Assembly (NCBI GenBank): GCA_905339295.1
Contig: CAJPFI010000013.1
Location: 124,001-188,000 of the forward strand
Direction of reading: 5' to 3'
Length of the DNA: 64,000 nt
DNA from: Burkholderiales bacterium
GTDB taxonomy: Bacteria > Pseudomonadota > Gammaproteobacteria > Burkholderiales > Casimicrobiaceae
A model generated the notes under the pieces. That model saw only the letters and a list, made by a program, of their open reading frames with translations. It did not search any database and was not told the DNA's origin. Below are positions 53,173-61,446 of the stretch, one piece after another. Every line of letters begins with the position of its first letter. Positions within the stretch are counted from its first letter, which is position 1. Made by a program: the position numbers and the translations under genes.

Positions 53173-54100
53173 GGCCAACCTCGCGAACGGGTTCCCTCGG
53201 ACTCCGGCGTCCTTCCGGCGGGACGCACGGGGAACGGTTCCCTAGGATAGAGAGATTCCGCGCGGGCGCATAGACCGCGCCCGTTCGATCAGCGGTCGTG
53301 CTCCGCGCATCGGCTGCGGAATCAGGGCGGACGCGCATCATCGTCCGAAGGTGCGCCGGTGCGCGCAACTGGCAACCGTGCCGACCCCGTCAGTCACGAG
53401 GGTTCCCCGGCCGCCCGCTTCCGGCCATGCGCAGGTGTCTCGCGAACGGATGCCGGGCCCTGGGCCCGGCATCCTGTCCCGGTGACACTTTCGGCTGATT
53501 CCGAGGGCCTGGTCCGTGCGGGCGACCTGCCTTTCGTTCGCGGCGAGCATCCGGTCGATGCAGGCGCGCTCGCACCCGGGCAGAGGCGCCTGGCGAGACG
53601 TCGATCCGACGGACGAGCGCAGGCGTCCCGTGATGTCGCGCAATGCTTCCAGGATCGGGCGCCCCGACAACCCGGCACAGGTCACCGGCACCGATCGACC
53701 GGCAGCTCGCAGGTCGAGACACGCGTTGGCGGCGGGGCGCGGGCCGGGAATCCGGACGGCGACGCGATGATCGCGATGAACGAGGCGCTCGCCGATGCCC
53801 GCCCGGGCTCGATGCCGGCCGCCACGAGCGCCGTCGTTTCAGCGTAACCTGGTTGCGCCGTCGGATCGGTGCGTGCGGCGCCCTTGGTTTCGCCGGTCGC
53901 TACAGGACAAGGCTTCGACGCCGCGCGCCGGGCCATGCCCGTTCGGGAGACCGCTCGATCGCCGAACCGGGCCACCCGACCCGGGTCCAGTCCGCTTCGG
54001 AATTGCCGTTGATCACCGGTGTGTCAGCGCATGCGACGCACCGGATCGCCTGATCCCGCGTTGCGGAAGAAGCAGCCGCGCTCATGAAGGCGCGCCGGTA
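53173..54100. other. About 930 nt without a convincing gene
   Basis: Several frames of 80-160 codons cross this stretch on both strands, but none shows a recognisable domain, a good ribosome binding site or the codon pattern of neighbouring genes. The region separates the protease operon from the arsenic operon and could hold decayed genes or an RNA. I see no tRNA-like fold or long repeat. Confidence 0.4.
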
Positions 54101-54472
54101 CTACGCGTACCGCCGTCGCTTCGGTCGCGTGACGGTTACCGCAGCAATCTGGCGCGGCTTCGGCGCGCACCGGGGATCACACACCGCGCTGGATTGGCAG
54201 CAGTTCTCCGTGAGATAGCCGACCACGCCGTTCATGGTGTCGAGGTCGGCGCTGTACCACACGAACCGGCCGACGGGACGCGGCACGATCAATCGCGCCC
54301 GCGTCATCTCCTTCAGGTGAAACGAGAGCGAGGTGGGGGTGATCCCGAGCCGCTCCGCCACCTGGCCGGCCGTCAACCCTTCGGGAGCGTGCGCGACCAG
54401 CAACCGATGGACGGCAAGGCGCGTCCCGTGCGCAAGCGCCGCCAATGCCACGAGAACGCTGGTTGTCTTCAC
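54101..54472 (-). CDS. arsR: ArsR-family arsenic-responsive repressor
   Basis: A 123-residue winged-helix repressor (HTH at about 32-62, LTAGQVAERLGITPTSLSFH). There is no cysteine pair in the recognition helix as in E. coli ArsR. Instead the C-terminal region has Cys91-Cys92 and Cys98 (ENCCQSSAVC), the same spacing as the As(III) site Cys95/96/102 reported for Acidithiobacillus ferrooxidans ArsR. The start is GTG 54472. It is the last gene of the arsC-(arsDA remnant)-acr3-arsR set. Confidence 0.9.
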   Translation of the reverse strand: MKTTSVLVALAALAHGTRLAVHRLLVAHAPEGLTAGQVAERLGITPTSLSFHLKEMTRARLIVPRPVGRFVWYSADLDTMNGVVGYLTENCCQSSAVCDPRCAPKPRQIAAVTVTRPKRRRYA

Positions 54473-54582
54473 AATGGCTCAACTATACGAACGACATCGG
54501 TTGCCCAGTCGATGCCGAAGCCACCCGCGAAGCTCGCCTTCGCAGGCCGACCAGGCGTTGAGCAGGCACGGGAGTTCCATCG

Positions 54583-55650
54583 TCAGGCGCGCTCGTACCA
54601 GCCCTTGCTGGCGTTGACTACCTTGACCACCAGCAGCATGACCGGAACCTCGATCAGCACGCCCACGACGGTGGCGAGCGCCGCACCCGATTCGAAACCG
54701 AACAGACTGATGGCGGCCGCCACCGCCAGCTCGAAGAAGTTCGACGCGCCGATCAACGCCGACGGGCAGGCGACGCTGTGCTTTTCCCCGACCGCGCGAT
54801 TCAGGAGATACGCGAGCGACGAGTTGAAGAAGACCTGAATCAGGATCGGCACCGCCAGCAGCGCGATGATCAGCGGCTGCTTGAGGATGGCATTGCCCTG
54901 AAAGGCGAACAGCAACACGAGCGTGAGCAGAAGCGCCGCGACCGACCACGGCTGGATCCTGGCCATCGCGGCGTCGAATGCCGGCTGTCCGCGTGCCAGC
55001 AATCGCCTGCGGATCACCTGCGCGAGAATCACCGGGATGACGATGTAGAGGACCACGGACGTGATGAGCGTCGCCCAAGGGACGGTGATGCTCGAGATGC
55101 CGAGCAGCAAGCCGACCACGGGAGCGAACGCGAAGATCATGATCACGTCGTTCAGCGCCACCTGCGACAGCGTGAAGTACGGATCGCCGTGGGTCAGCCG
55201 GCTCCAGACGAACACCATCGCGGTGCAGGGCGCGGCGGCGAGCAGGATGAGGCCGGCGATGTAGCTGTCGATCTGGTCGGCCGGCAACATCGGCGCGAAG
55301 AGATGGCGGATGAAAAGCCACCCGAGAAACGCCATCGAGAAGGGTTTCACCAGCCAGTTGATGGCCAGGGTCACGCCGATGCCCTTGACGTGTCCCTTGA
55401 CCTGGTGAAGCGCGCCGAAATCGATCTTCAGCAGCATCGGGATGATCATCACCCAGATCAACAGGCCAACCGGCAGGTTGACCCTGGCGATCTCCATCTC
55501 GCCGATGGCCTGGAAGACTCCCGGCAGAAACTGCCCGAGGGCGATCCCCACGACGATGCAGAGCGCGACCCAGGCCGTCAGGTAGCGCTCGAAGAAATTC
55601 AGGGGCGCGGTTGCCATCGGGCGGATTGCCGCTTCAACGCGAGCAGTCAT
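54583..55650 (-). CDS. Arsenite efflux permease ACR3
   Basis: A 355-residue membrane protein of the ACR3 family with about ten helices. The conserved cysteine Cys142 lies in the diagnostic APCTAMVFVWS motif. It exports As(III) using the proton gradient. ATG 55650 is preferred; ATG 55617 would shorten the cytoplasmic N-terminus by 11 residues. Downstream of arsC and the arsDA remnant, upstream of arsR. Confidence 0.95.
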   Translation of the reverse strand: MTARVEAAIRPMATAPLNFFERYLTAWVALCIVVGIALGQFLPGVFQAIGEMEIARVNLPVGLLIWVMIIPMLLKIDFGALHQVKGHVKGIGVTLAINWLVKPFSMAFLGWLFIRHLFAPMLPADQIDSYIAGLILLAAAPCTAMVFVWSRLTHGDPYFTLSQVALNDVIMIFAFAPVVGLLLGISSITVPWATLITSVVLYIVIPVILAQVIRRRLLARGQPAFDAAMARIQPWSVAALLLTLVLLFAFQGNAILKQPLIIALLAVPILIQVFFNSSLAYLLNRAVGEKHSVACPSALIGASNFFELAVAAAISLFGFESGAALATVVGVLIEVPVMLLVVKVVNASKGWYERA

Positions 55651-55696
55651 GAATCTAGGCGCCTCTCGGAGGGTCGCGCCGTGTCGCCTGTCCAGG

Positions 55697-56037
55697 TCAA
55701 TCGATGTCGCCTGCGGCGATCTGCGTTCGAGCGTGATCCACGGCGGCTGGAGACATGCGCCCGCCCGCCATGTCCAGCAACCGAGCCACACCGACCGGCT
55801 CTTCGCGCATCAATGCGACGACCGCGTAGCGCCGCGCGTGCCGGGTGGCCACCGCATCGATCTCCCGCCTTTCGTGGGCCGCGCGCTCGCGCAGCAACGG
55901 CGAGCGCGGGTGCGCCGCCGCGACGCTGTTGTTGACGATCCACGCCCAGGGCTCGATGCCAGCGACGGGTCCGCCTCGGGTCCGCAGCCCCCCTTGTTGC
56001 AGCCCATGGCAGGGTCGAACGCCTGAATCCTGCTCAT
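55697..56037 (-). pseudogene. Decayed arsD-arsA fusion remnant
   Basis: The 5' part reads MSRIQAFDPAMGCNKGGCGP, clearly the ArsD N-terminus, although the normally vicinal CC is GC here. After about 25 codons the similarity stops. In another frame the DNA continues with the C-terminus of an ArsA ATPase (PWAWIVNNSVAAAHPRSPLL, then EREIDAVATRHARRYAVV-like sequence and REEPVGVARLLDMAGG) up to a TGA at 55697. The simplest explanation is one deletion that removed the rest of arsD and most of arsA, including the ATP sites. It probably encodes nothing functional. Confidence 0.75.
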
Positions 56038-56049
56038 CACGGAGCTCCT

Positions 56050-56529
56050 TCAAGCGGTGAGGGTGGCGATCTGGTCCATCGCGGACTTGAGCGCTGCCTT
56101 GTCGTGCTTCAACGATTCGAGGGGCAGCGCCAGAAACGCCTCGATGCGGGCGCGCAGAACCCGATACGCCCGCATGAACGCAGCGTCGATTTCAGCATCG
56201 GTCCCGGTGGCGTGCGCCGGATCGTCGACGCCCCAGTGCGTTCGCAGCACCGGTCCCAGGTAGGCGGGGCACGTTTCACCCGCCGCGCTCGCACACACCG
56301 TGACGACGATGTCCGGCGTGGCGGGCAGGTTGTCCCACGACTTGCTGTGAGAGCCCTCGGTCGGGATGCCTTCACGCGCCAGCAGCGCGAGCGACCGCGG
56401 ATTGACCTGCCCGGCTGGCTGGCTGCCCGCGCTCACTGCCCTCCACCCCGGAGGTGCCAGGTGATTGAAGGTCGCCTCGGCGAGGATCGAGCGGCAGGCG
56501 TTGCCCGTGCAGAGAAAGAGAACGTTCAT
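56050..56529 (-). CDS. arsC: Arsenate reductase (low-molecular-weight phosphatase type)
   Basis: A 159-residue enzyme that reduces As(V) to As(III) for export by ACR3. The phosphatase loop CTGNACRS gives the nucleophile Cys7, and Cys79 and Cys87 (VCASAAGETC) are positioned for the relay seen in thioredoxin-coupled ArsC. ATG 56529 starts the family N-terminus (MNVLFLCTGN). First gene of the arsenic operon, behind a palindromic candidate ArsR operator. Confidence 0.94.
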   Translation of the reverse strand: MNVLFLCTGNACRSILAEATFNHLAPPGWRAVSAGSQPAGQVNPRSLALLAREGIPTEGSHSKSWDNLPATPDIVVTVCASAAGETCPAYLGPVLRTHWGVDDPAHATGTDAEIDAAFMRAYRVLRARIEAFLALPLESLKHDKAALKSAMDQIATLTA

Positions 56530-56585
56530 CGCCTTCGGGACCGTCGGGACGAGAGGCGGACGCCACGGTCGCCCATAACCGCACA

Positions 56586-56603
56586 ATTCAACGAATGTTG
56601 AAA
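56586..56603. promoter_or_regulatory. Candidate ArsR operator upstream of arsC
   Basis: TTCAACGAATGTTGAA (56587-56602) is a perfect inverted repeat of 6-bp arms around GAAT in a locally AT-rich patch, 58-74 nt before the arsC start. ArsR/SmtB repressors bind such imperfect 12-2-12 or shorter palindromes over their promoters. Confidence 0.55.
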
Positions 56604-56818
56604 TGATACACGATTCGGGGGCGGGGGTCGACGATCGCGACACCGCAGGGGACGGGCGAGCGCAGCGGCTCGGCGGAGACCTGGCGGAAGCCCCGGGACA
56701 TCACGTACGCCGTGATCGCGGGCACGGCCCCGATGCCGGATGACCTGCGCGCGAGCTGTGCGGAAAGGGTGGCCGCCTTCCGTGCGTTGGCGCGGATCGT
56801 GCGGCGTCTGCGAGGACG

Positions 56819-57121
56819 GTGCCGAGGTATTCACGCAGGTCTTCGGACAGGCTTGCGATCGTCCAGCGCGCGTACGCCGTCAACTGCGACCTCTGCTACT
56901 GGCTCGCGACGGGCCGAAGCCTCGACGGGTACCTCGCGCAGCTCGGCGAGGATCCGGTCGCGACGCGCCTGGTGATGCTCGTGCGCGAGCCGATGGCGCC
57001 CAACGTGACGATGCTGGGCGCGATCCTGCAGCGCATGATCATGGACCGCGTCGAGGAAGGCCTGCCGCTGGACGACGCTCTCTCCGCCGTCGAGCGGCAG
57101 CATCGGCTCGCCACCGCCTGA
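56819..57121 (+). CDS. Small hypothetical protein (100 aa)
   Basis: The frame from GTG 56819 gives a plausible helical protein (NCDLCYWLATGRSLDGYLAQ, NVTMLGAILQRMIMDRVEEG). Two cysteines form a CxxC. The first 15-20 residues are less convincing and the true start may be further in. No family recognised; divergent from the arsenic operon. Confidence 0.45.
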   Translation: MPRYSRRSSDRLAIVQRAYAVNCDLCYWLATGRSLDGYLAQLGEDPVATRLVMLVREPMAPNVTMLGAILQRMIMDRVEEGLPLDDALSAVERQHRLATA

Positions 57122-57134
57122 GGCGGCGGGACAG

Positions 57135-57428
57135 TCAGCCGGCGAAGCCGTCGACGAGGAGGAACTGCCCGGTCGCCGCGCCGGCCCGCTTCGCCTTCGC
57201 CTCGCCGTACTCGGCGGACGCGTAGAACGCCTTCGCGCGCTCGTAGCTCGGGAACTCGATGACGACGACGCGGTGCGTCTCGGCGGGGCCTTCGAGCGTC
57301 TCCATCTCTCCGCCGCGGACGATGAACTTCCCGCCGTACGCCGCGATCGCGGCCGGCGTGAGCTTCATGTACTCGCGATAGCGTTCCCAGTCGGTGACGT
57401 TGACGCGGGCGATCAGGTAGGCGGGCAT
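57135..57428 (-). CDS. DUF1330 domain-containing protein
   Basis: A 97-residue ferredoxin-like-fold protein. The family pattern is complete: MPAYLIARVNVTDWERYREY, then GGKFIVRGGEMETLEG and VVIEFPSYERAKAFYAS near the C-terminus. Function is unknown for the family. Confidence 0.9.
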   Translation of the reverse strand: MPAYLIARVNVTDWERYREYMKLTPAAIAAYGGKFIVRGGEMETLEGPAETHRVVVIEFPSYERAKAFYASAEYGEAKAKRAGAATGQFLLVDGFAG

Positions 57429-57489
57429 CGGGGCTCCAGGGTCGGGTTCGGTGTCGGACAGCGAGGCGCGCGGGGACGACGAAGCGCGG

Positions 57490-57642
57490 CTATCCCCGCG
57501 ACCACTTCTGCAGGTAGAAGCAGAAAGCGGCGGCGAACACCCAGCCGATCCCCGCGATCGGCATGTCCGAGACGAACGTCCACACGACCGCGTTGATCAG
57601 GCACAGCAGGATGGCGAACAGCGCGACGAGGACGTTGCCCAC
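57490..57642 (-). CDS. 50-residue two-helix membrane protein
   Basis: A short frame starting with GTG 57642 encodes two hydrophobic segments (VLVALFAILLCLINAVVWTF and IAGIGWVFAAAFCFYLQKW) and ends KWSRG. The hydrophobic pattern and clean termination suggest a small integral membrane protein of unknown role. Confidence 0.5.
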   Translation of the reverse strand: MGNVLVALFAILLCLINAVVWTFVSDMPIAGIGWVFAAAFCFYLQKWSRG

Positions 57643-57986
57643 GGAGGACCGGCCTTTGCGGTGACGCACGGACCCTCGAGCACTCGCGTGCCGGACGGCA
57701 TGCGATCGGATCCGCGCAGCGATTCTGGCACAAACGCCGCGTCGACGTGGCCGGGGTCACGACCGGCGGCGATCCGTTCCCCCGGGACGGTCCGGCGGCG
57801 CCGGCCCCGCCCTCCGCGCGAACGCGAATCCCGCCCCGCCGGGCCTCTGGGGCCTCGGCGGCCGCCGCGGTCGCGCGCCCGCATGGCGCCTCCGCGGATC
57901 GGGAGGCGCGCGACGACGCGGTGACACGCGGTCCGCGCCGACCGCGTCCGGAGGCGGGCGTCGACATCGACCCGCCCGGCCGCCGC
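57643..57986. other. Intergenic stretch without a recognised gene
   Basis: About 340 nt between two minus-strand membrane protein genes. Open frames here are arginine-, proline- and alanine-rich and look like GC shadow. No promoter or repeat was recognised. Confidence 0.4.
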
Positions 57987-58358
57987 TCAGCCGGCGGCCC
58001 TCGCGTTCACCAACACGTTGACCGCGAGGCAGACGAGGCCCGCGAGCATCGCGATCGCGAGGAGGCCTACCACGGGCCCCGCACCGGGATTGCCGGACAG
58101 GAACACCGCGAGCGCGATCATGAACAACGGCAGGACCAGGTTGTGGATCCAGAAGTGGGCCTTCGCGAGCCGCGTGGCGCCCGCGGCGGGATACAGGTGG
58201 TAGACGATGCCGGCGAGCGCCAGCGACGCCCAGCCGAGCAGCAGCAGGTGCGCGTGCACCGGCGCGAGCGTGAATTTCTGGGTCATGCCCATGTACAGCC
58301 CGAGTGCGGCGCCGACCATCAGGTAGACGACGGCGATGCGCAGGAAGCGAAGCCCCAT
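57987..58358 (-). CDS. Four-helix membrane protein resembling a fragment of heme-copper oxidase subunit I
   Basis: A 123-residue integral membrane protein with about four helices. The conserved-looking histidines in APVHAHLLLLGWASLALAG, GIVYHLYPAAG and AHFWIHNLVLP recall the heme-binding helices of cbb3/NnrS-type proteins. Small proteins of this type occur in many Proteobacteria and are often annotated as cytochrome-c oxidase subunit I-like. Heme binding is possible but unproven. Confidence 0.75.
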   Translation of the reverse strand: MGLRFLRIAVVYLMVGAALGLYMGMTQKFTLAPVHAHLLLLGWASLALAGIVYHLYPAAGATRLAKAHFWIHNLVLPLFMIALAVFLSGNPGAGPVVGLLAIAMLAGLVCLAVNVLVNARAAG

Positions 58359-58457
58359 GGTGTGCCTCCGGAGAAAGTGGACGCGCGACGCCGCGCGGCG
58401 CCGCGGATTCTGCCGCAGCGCGAACCTCGAGGCAATTGCCGTTCGGCGACCGGTCCG

Positions 58458-58733
58458 TCAGGCTCCGTCGCGCCGCCGGCGCCTGCGCGCCTGCGTGCGG
58501 CCGTACCAGAACAGCGCCGTGCCGACGGCGAGCGCGACCGGCAGCGGCAGCACGAGCGCGCCGGCGAGCCAGCTCCAGCTCTCGTTGCGGTCGAGCACCT
58601 GCACGGTGATGCACACGGCGAGCGACGCGCCCACGGCCGCCGCCAGGGATGCGTGCTTCGCGTCGCGCAGCCACGCCTCGGCGAGCGCGCCGATCAGCAC
58701 CGGCAGGACCACGAGGACGAGAAGCGCTTCCAC
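58458..58733 (-). CDS. Small membrane protein (91 aa)
   Basis: A GTG-started frame with three hydrophobic stretches (EALLVLVVLPVLIGALAEAW, ASLAAAVGASLAVCITVQVL, WLAGALVLPLPVALAVGTAL) and an arginine-rich C-terminus. I recognise no family. Confidence 0.5.
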   Translation of the reverse strand: MEALLVLVVLPVLIGALAEAWLRDAKHASLAAAVGASLAVCITVQVLDRNESWSWLAGALVLPLPVALAVGTALFWYGRTQARRRRRRDGA

Positions 58734-58849
58734 GCTGCGACGGCAGACACGCGTTGCAACGGCAAGGGTACTCCCGAATCGGGCGCGCGGCGAACGACCT
58801 CGAGCGCGCCCTCGCCCCGCCCGGAGGCAGCCCGGAGGCCGCCGGGGAG

Positions 58850-59734
58850 TCACGTCGCCGCCATCGCCTTCAGGTCGGCCTCGCACCAGGGGCGCTCGTC
58901 GGCGGGGATCCGCTCGTACTGCGCGAACGCATGCCGGCGTGACGCTTCGAACGCGGCCCGGTCGCCGGCGGCGCGCTGCGCGATCGCGAGCGCCGCGTGC
59001 GCGAAGAAGCGCTCGAACGGCGGCGCGTTGTTGCGCTTGCACACGTCGACGCAACGCGCGGCGCTCTCGATCGCGGCGAGCGGCTCGTCCGCGCAGACGA
59101 GGCTCCGCGCGAGCCGGTAGTGCGCACGCTCCTCCTCGAGCCACGTGCCCGCGAGCGTCCAGTAGGCCAGCGCGGAACGCGCGGCGGCGACCATGCCGCG
59201 CGTCTCGGCGTCGTCGCGGTCGCGGCGCTCCTCGAGCGCCGCGGCGAGGTTGTTGCCGCCGACGGCGAGCGCGCGCAGAGCGGGCGATCCGTCGGCGATG
59301 CCCGCCTCCGCGAGCGCGAGCGCCTGCGCGTACGCGTCGAGAGCGCGCTTGACCTCGCCCCGGCCCGCGAACGCCGACGACGCGGCGGCGATCGCCGCGA
59401 TGCGGTCGTCGGGGGAGAGCGCGGACGGCGCGTCGGCGTCGCCGGCCGCGAATCGCAGCGTGGCGATGCCGCGCGCGATCGCGCCGGCCGCGGCGCCGCT
59501 GTCTTCGCAGGCCGGAAGCGCGCGCAGCGCTTCCAGCATCGAGACGCCCCGTTCCCACTCGCCCAGGTGTTCGCCCAGCACGTGGGTCGCGAGGCGCGCG
59601 AACGCGGCGACGTGTTCGGGCGACCGGACGGCGTCCAGCGACGCCGCCAGCCGGTCGGCGACCTCGCGCGGCCGTTCGGCATGCTCGCTCCACGCGGCGG
59701 CGAGGAGCGCGTCGACGTCCGGGGCGCCACCCAT
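58850..59734 (-). CDS. Helical repeat (TPR-like) hypothetical protein
   Basis: A 294-residue protein without signal peptide or membrane helix. The helix pairs (GEVKRALDAYAQALALAEAG, ALAYWTLAGTWLEEERAHYR, EPLAAIESAARCVDVCKRNN) are consistent with tetratricopeptide-like repeats. Likely a cytoplasmic scaffold or regulator. ATG 59734 is used. No operon partner is clear. Confidence 0.75.
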   Translation of the reverse strand: MGGAPDVDALLAAAWSEHAERPREVADRLAASLDAVRSPEHVAAFARLATHVLGEHLGEWERGVSMLEALRALPACEDSGAAAGAIARGIATLRFAAGDADAPSALSPDDRIAAIAAASSAFAGRGEVKRALDAYAQALALAEAGIADGSPALRALAVGGNNLAAALEERRDRDDAETRGMVAAARSALAYWTLAGTWLEEERAHYRLARSLVCADEPLAAIESAARCVDVCKRNNAPPFERFFAHAALAIAQRAAGDRAAFEASRRHAFAQYERIPADERPWCEADLKAMAAT

Positions 59735-59788
59735 GCCCGCGTCAGCGTCGAGTGCCGCCCGGGCCGCGAGCCGCGGCGGCTCCTCCCG

Positions 59789-60010
59789 TCACGGCTTGCG
59801 GCTGCCGAACACGATCAGCAGACCGCCGGCGACGATCGCGCCGACGCCGAGCCACACCGGGATGTTGACCGACTCCTTGTCCTTGACCGACAGCTCGATC
59901 GGTCCGATCTTCATGTCGTGCGTTTCCTTCGTGTAGCTGAATCCGCCGTAGGCGAGGCCGAGCGCGCCGGCGACGATGAGGACGATGCCGACGATCTTCG
60001 TGAGGTTCAT
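59789..60010 (-). CDS. Small membrane protein, DUF3185-like
   Basis: A 73-residue protein with two helices (IVGIVLIVAGALGLAYGGFS and WLGVGAIVAGGLLIVFGSRK) separated by a polar loop (KETHDMKIGPIELSVKDKES). This pattern fits DUF3185-type small membrane proteins. Function unknown. Confidence 0.8.
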   Translation of the reverse strand: MNLTKIVGIVLIVAGALGLAYGGFSYTKETHDMKIGPIELSVKDKESVNIPVWLGVGAIVAGGLLIVFGSRKP

Positions 60011-60054
60011 GGCGCTTTATCCTTTTCGGTGCGTGGGACGGCAGGTGCGGGACG

Positions 60055-60885
60055 TCAACGGCAGAACAGTGCGTTCAGCTCGGCGTACGGCGTCGCGTCG
60101 TTCGCGTAGCCGAACGTGCCGTGCTCCTTCAGTTCGCGCCCCGCGCGGAACAGCGCGCCATACGCGGCGCGCGCGAGCGACGACCCGACGCTGACGCGTT
60201 TCACGCCGAGTTCCCCGAGCTCCGCCATCGTGAGCGTCGACCCGGCGATGCCCATGATCGCGTTCACCGGCTTAGGCGACACCGCGCGGACCACCGCGTC
60301 GATCGGCTCGCGCGTCCGCAGGCCCGGTGCGAACAGCACGTCCGCCCCGGCATCCGCGTACGCCTGGAGGCGCCGGATCGTGTCGTCGAGATCGGTCCTG
60401 CCGTGAAGGAAGTTCTCGGCGCGCGCGGTGAGCGTGAACGGAAACGGCAGCGCGCGCGCGGCCGCGACCGCCGCGCGCACGCGCTCGACCGCGTGCGCGA
60501 ACGGGTAGATCGGCGCGTCGGCACGCCCGGTCGCGTCCTCGATCGATCCGCCGACGAGGCCCGCCGCGGCCGCGCGGCGGATCGTCTCGGCGCAGCCGTC
60601 CGGATCGTCGGCAAAGCCGTTCTCGAGGTCGGCCGCCACCGGCAGGGGTGTCGCCTGCACGATCGCCGCGGCATGGGCGAGCGTCTCGTCGCGCCCCACC
60701 GCGGCGGCGCCGTCCGGACGTCCGAGCGCGAACGCGAGTCCCGCGCTCGTCGTCGCGAGCGCTTCGAAACCCAGCGACGCGAGCACCTTCGCGGTGCCCG
60801 CATCCCACGGGTTGGGGATCGCGAAGATTCCCTCGCGCTCGTGCAACGCGCGGAACGCGCGGGCGCGTTCGGCTTGCGTGCTCAT
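60055..60885 (-). CDS. Isocitrate lyase/PEP mutase family protein
   Basis: A 276-residue TIM-barrel enzyme. Family features include GIFAIPNPWDAGTAKVLASL near the N-terminus, PVAADLENGFADDP at the metal site and GGSIEDATGR after it. The KKCG-type catalytic loop of true isocitrate or methylisocitrate lyases is not present in that form, so the substrate is unclear; such proteins are usually annotated as carboxyvinyl-carboxyphosphonate mutase-like. ATG 60885 is used. Confidence 0.88.
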   Translation of the reverse strand: MSTQAERARAFRALHEREGIFAIPNPWDAGTAKVLASLGFEALATTSAGLAFALGRPDGAAAVGRDETLAHAAAIVQATPLPVAADLENGFADDPDGCAETIRRAAAAGLVGGSIEDATGRADAPIYPFAHAVERVRAAVAAARALPFPFTLTARAENFLHGRTDLDDTIRRLQAYADAGADVLFAPGLRTREPIDAVVRAVSPKPVNAIMGIAGSTLTMAELGELGVKRVSVGSSLARAAYGALFRAGRELKEHGTFGYANDATPYAELNALFCR

Positions 60886-60977
60886 TCAGGCGCTCCTCGG
60901 CAGGCGCCCATTGTGACCGAGATGCGTGGCGCGCGGTATCCCCGTCCGACCCGGCCGCGCCGGCGTCGCGCGGCCCG

Positions 60978-61430
60978 TCAGCGCAGCGGCGAGAGCGCGA
61001 AGGTGACGCGCACGACGGGATCGGGCACTTCGCGTCCTCCGGCCGACGCGCACAGGCGGCGCACCGCGACGTCGTCGCGCCCGGCGTCGGCGCGCGCCTC
61101 GCGACAGCCCAGCGCACGGCCGTGCTCGAGCAGCGCCGCGAGGAGCCGCCGGCCCACGCCCCGGCGGCGGAGCGCGGGCGCCACGGCGATGTCACGGACG
61201 TCGAGCCCGGCGGGCGTCCCCGCCGACGAGGAACGGATGCCCGTCGCGATGCCCACGACCCGACCGCCCGCGAGCGCGACCGCGAGCACCCGGCGGGGAT
61301 CGGCGAGGAATGCCGCCGCGAGCGGCGAGTCGACGTCGTCGGGGATGAGGCCGTCCGCGACGCGCTCGAGGAGCGCTGCGTCGGCGGGACCCAGCACGCG
61401 CACGTCGATGTCGAGGTCGTTCGCGGTCAC
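60978..61430 (-). CDS. GNAT-family N-acetyltransferase
   Basis: A 150-residue acetyltransferase. The acetyl-CoA loop is visible in DIAVAPALRRRGVGRRLLAA, preceded by the beta strand VVGIATGIRSS. The C-terminal part is short. Starts with GTG 61430, 17 nt after the sigma factor stop on the same strand, so the two are likely co-transcribed. Substrate unknown. Confidence 0.85.
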   Translation of the reverse strand: MTANDLDIDVRVLGPADAALLERVADGLIPDDVDSPLAAAFLADPRRVLAVALAGGRVVGIATGIRSSSAGTPAGLDVRDIAVAPALRRRGVGRRLLAALLEHGRALGCREARADAGRDDVAVRRLCASAGGREVPDPVVRVTFALSPLR

Positions 61431-61446
61431 GGCCGGCGTCCTCGGG

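Noticed and set aside
53359-53847. 162-codon plus-strand frame in the long gap before arsR
   Set aside because: No ribosome binding site, no recognisable motif and composition unlike neighbouring genes.
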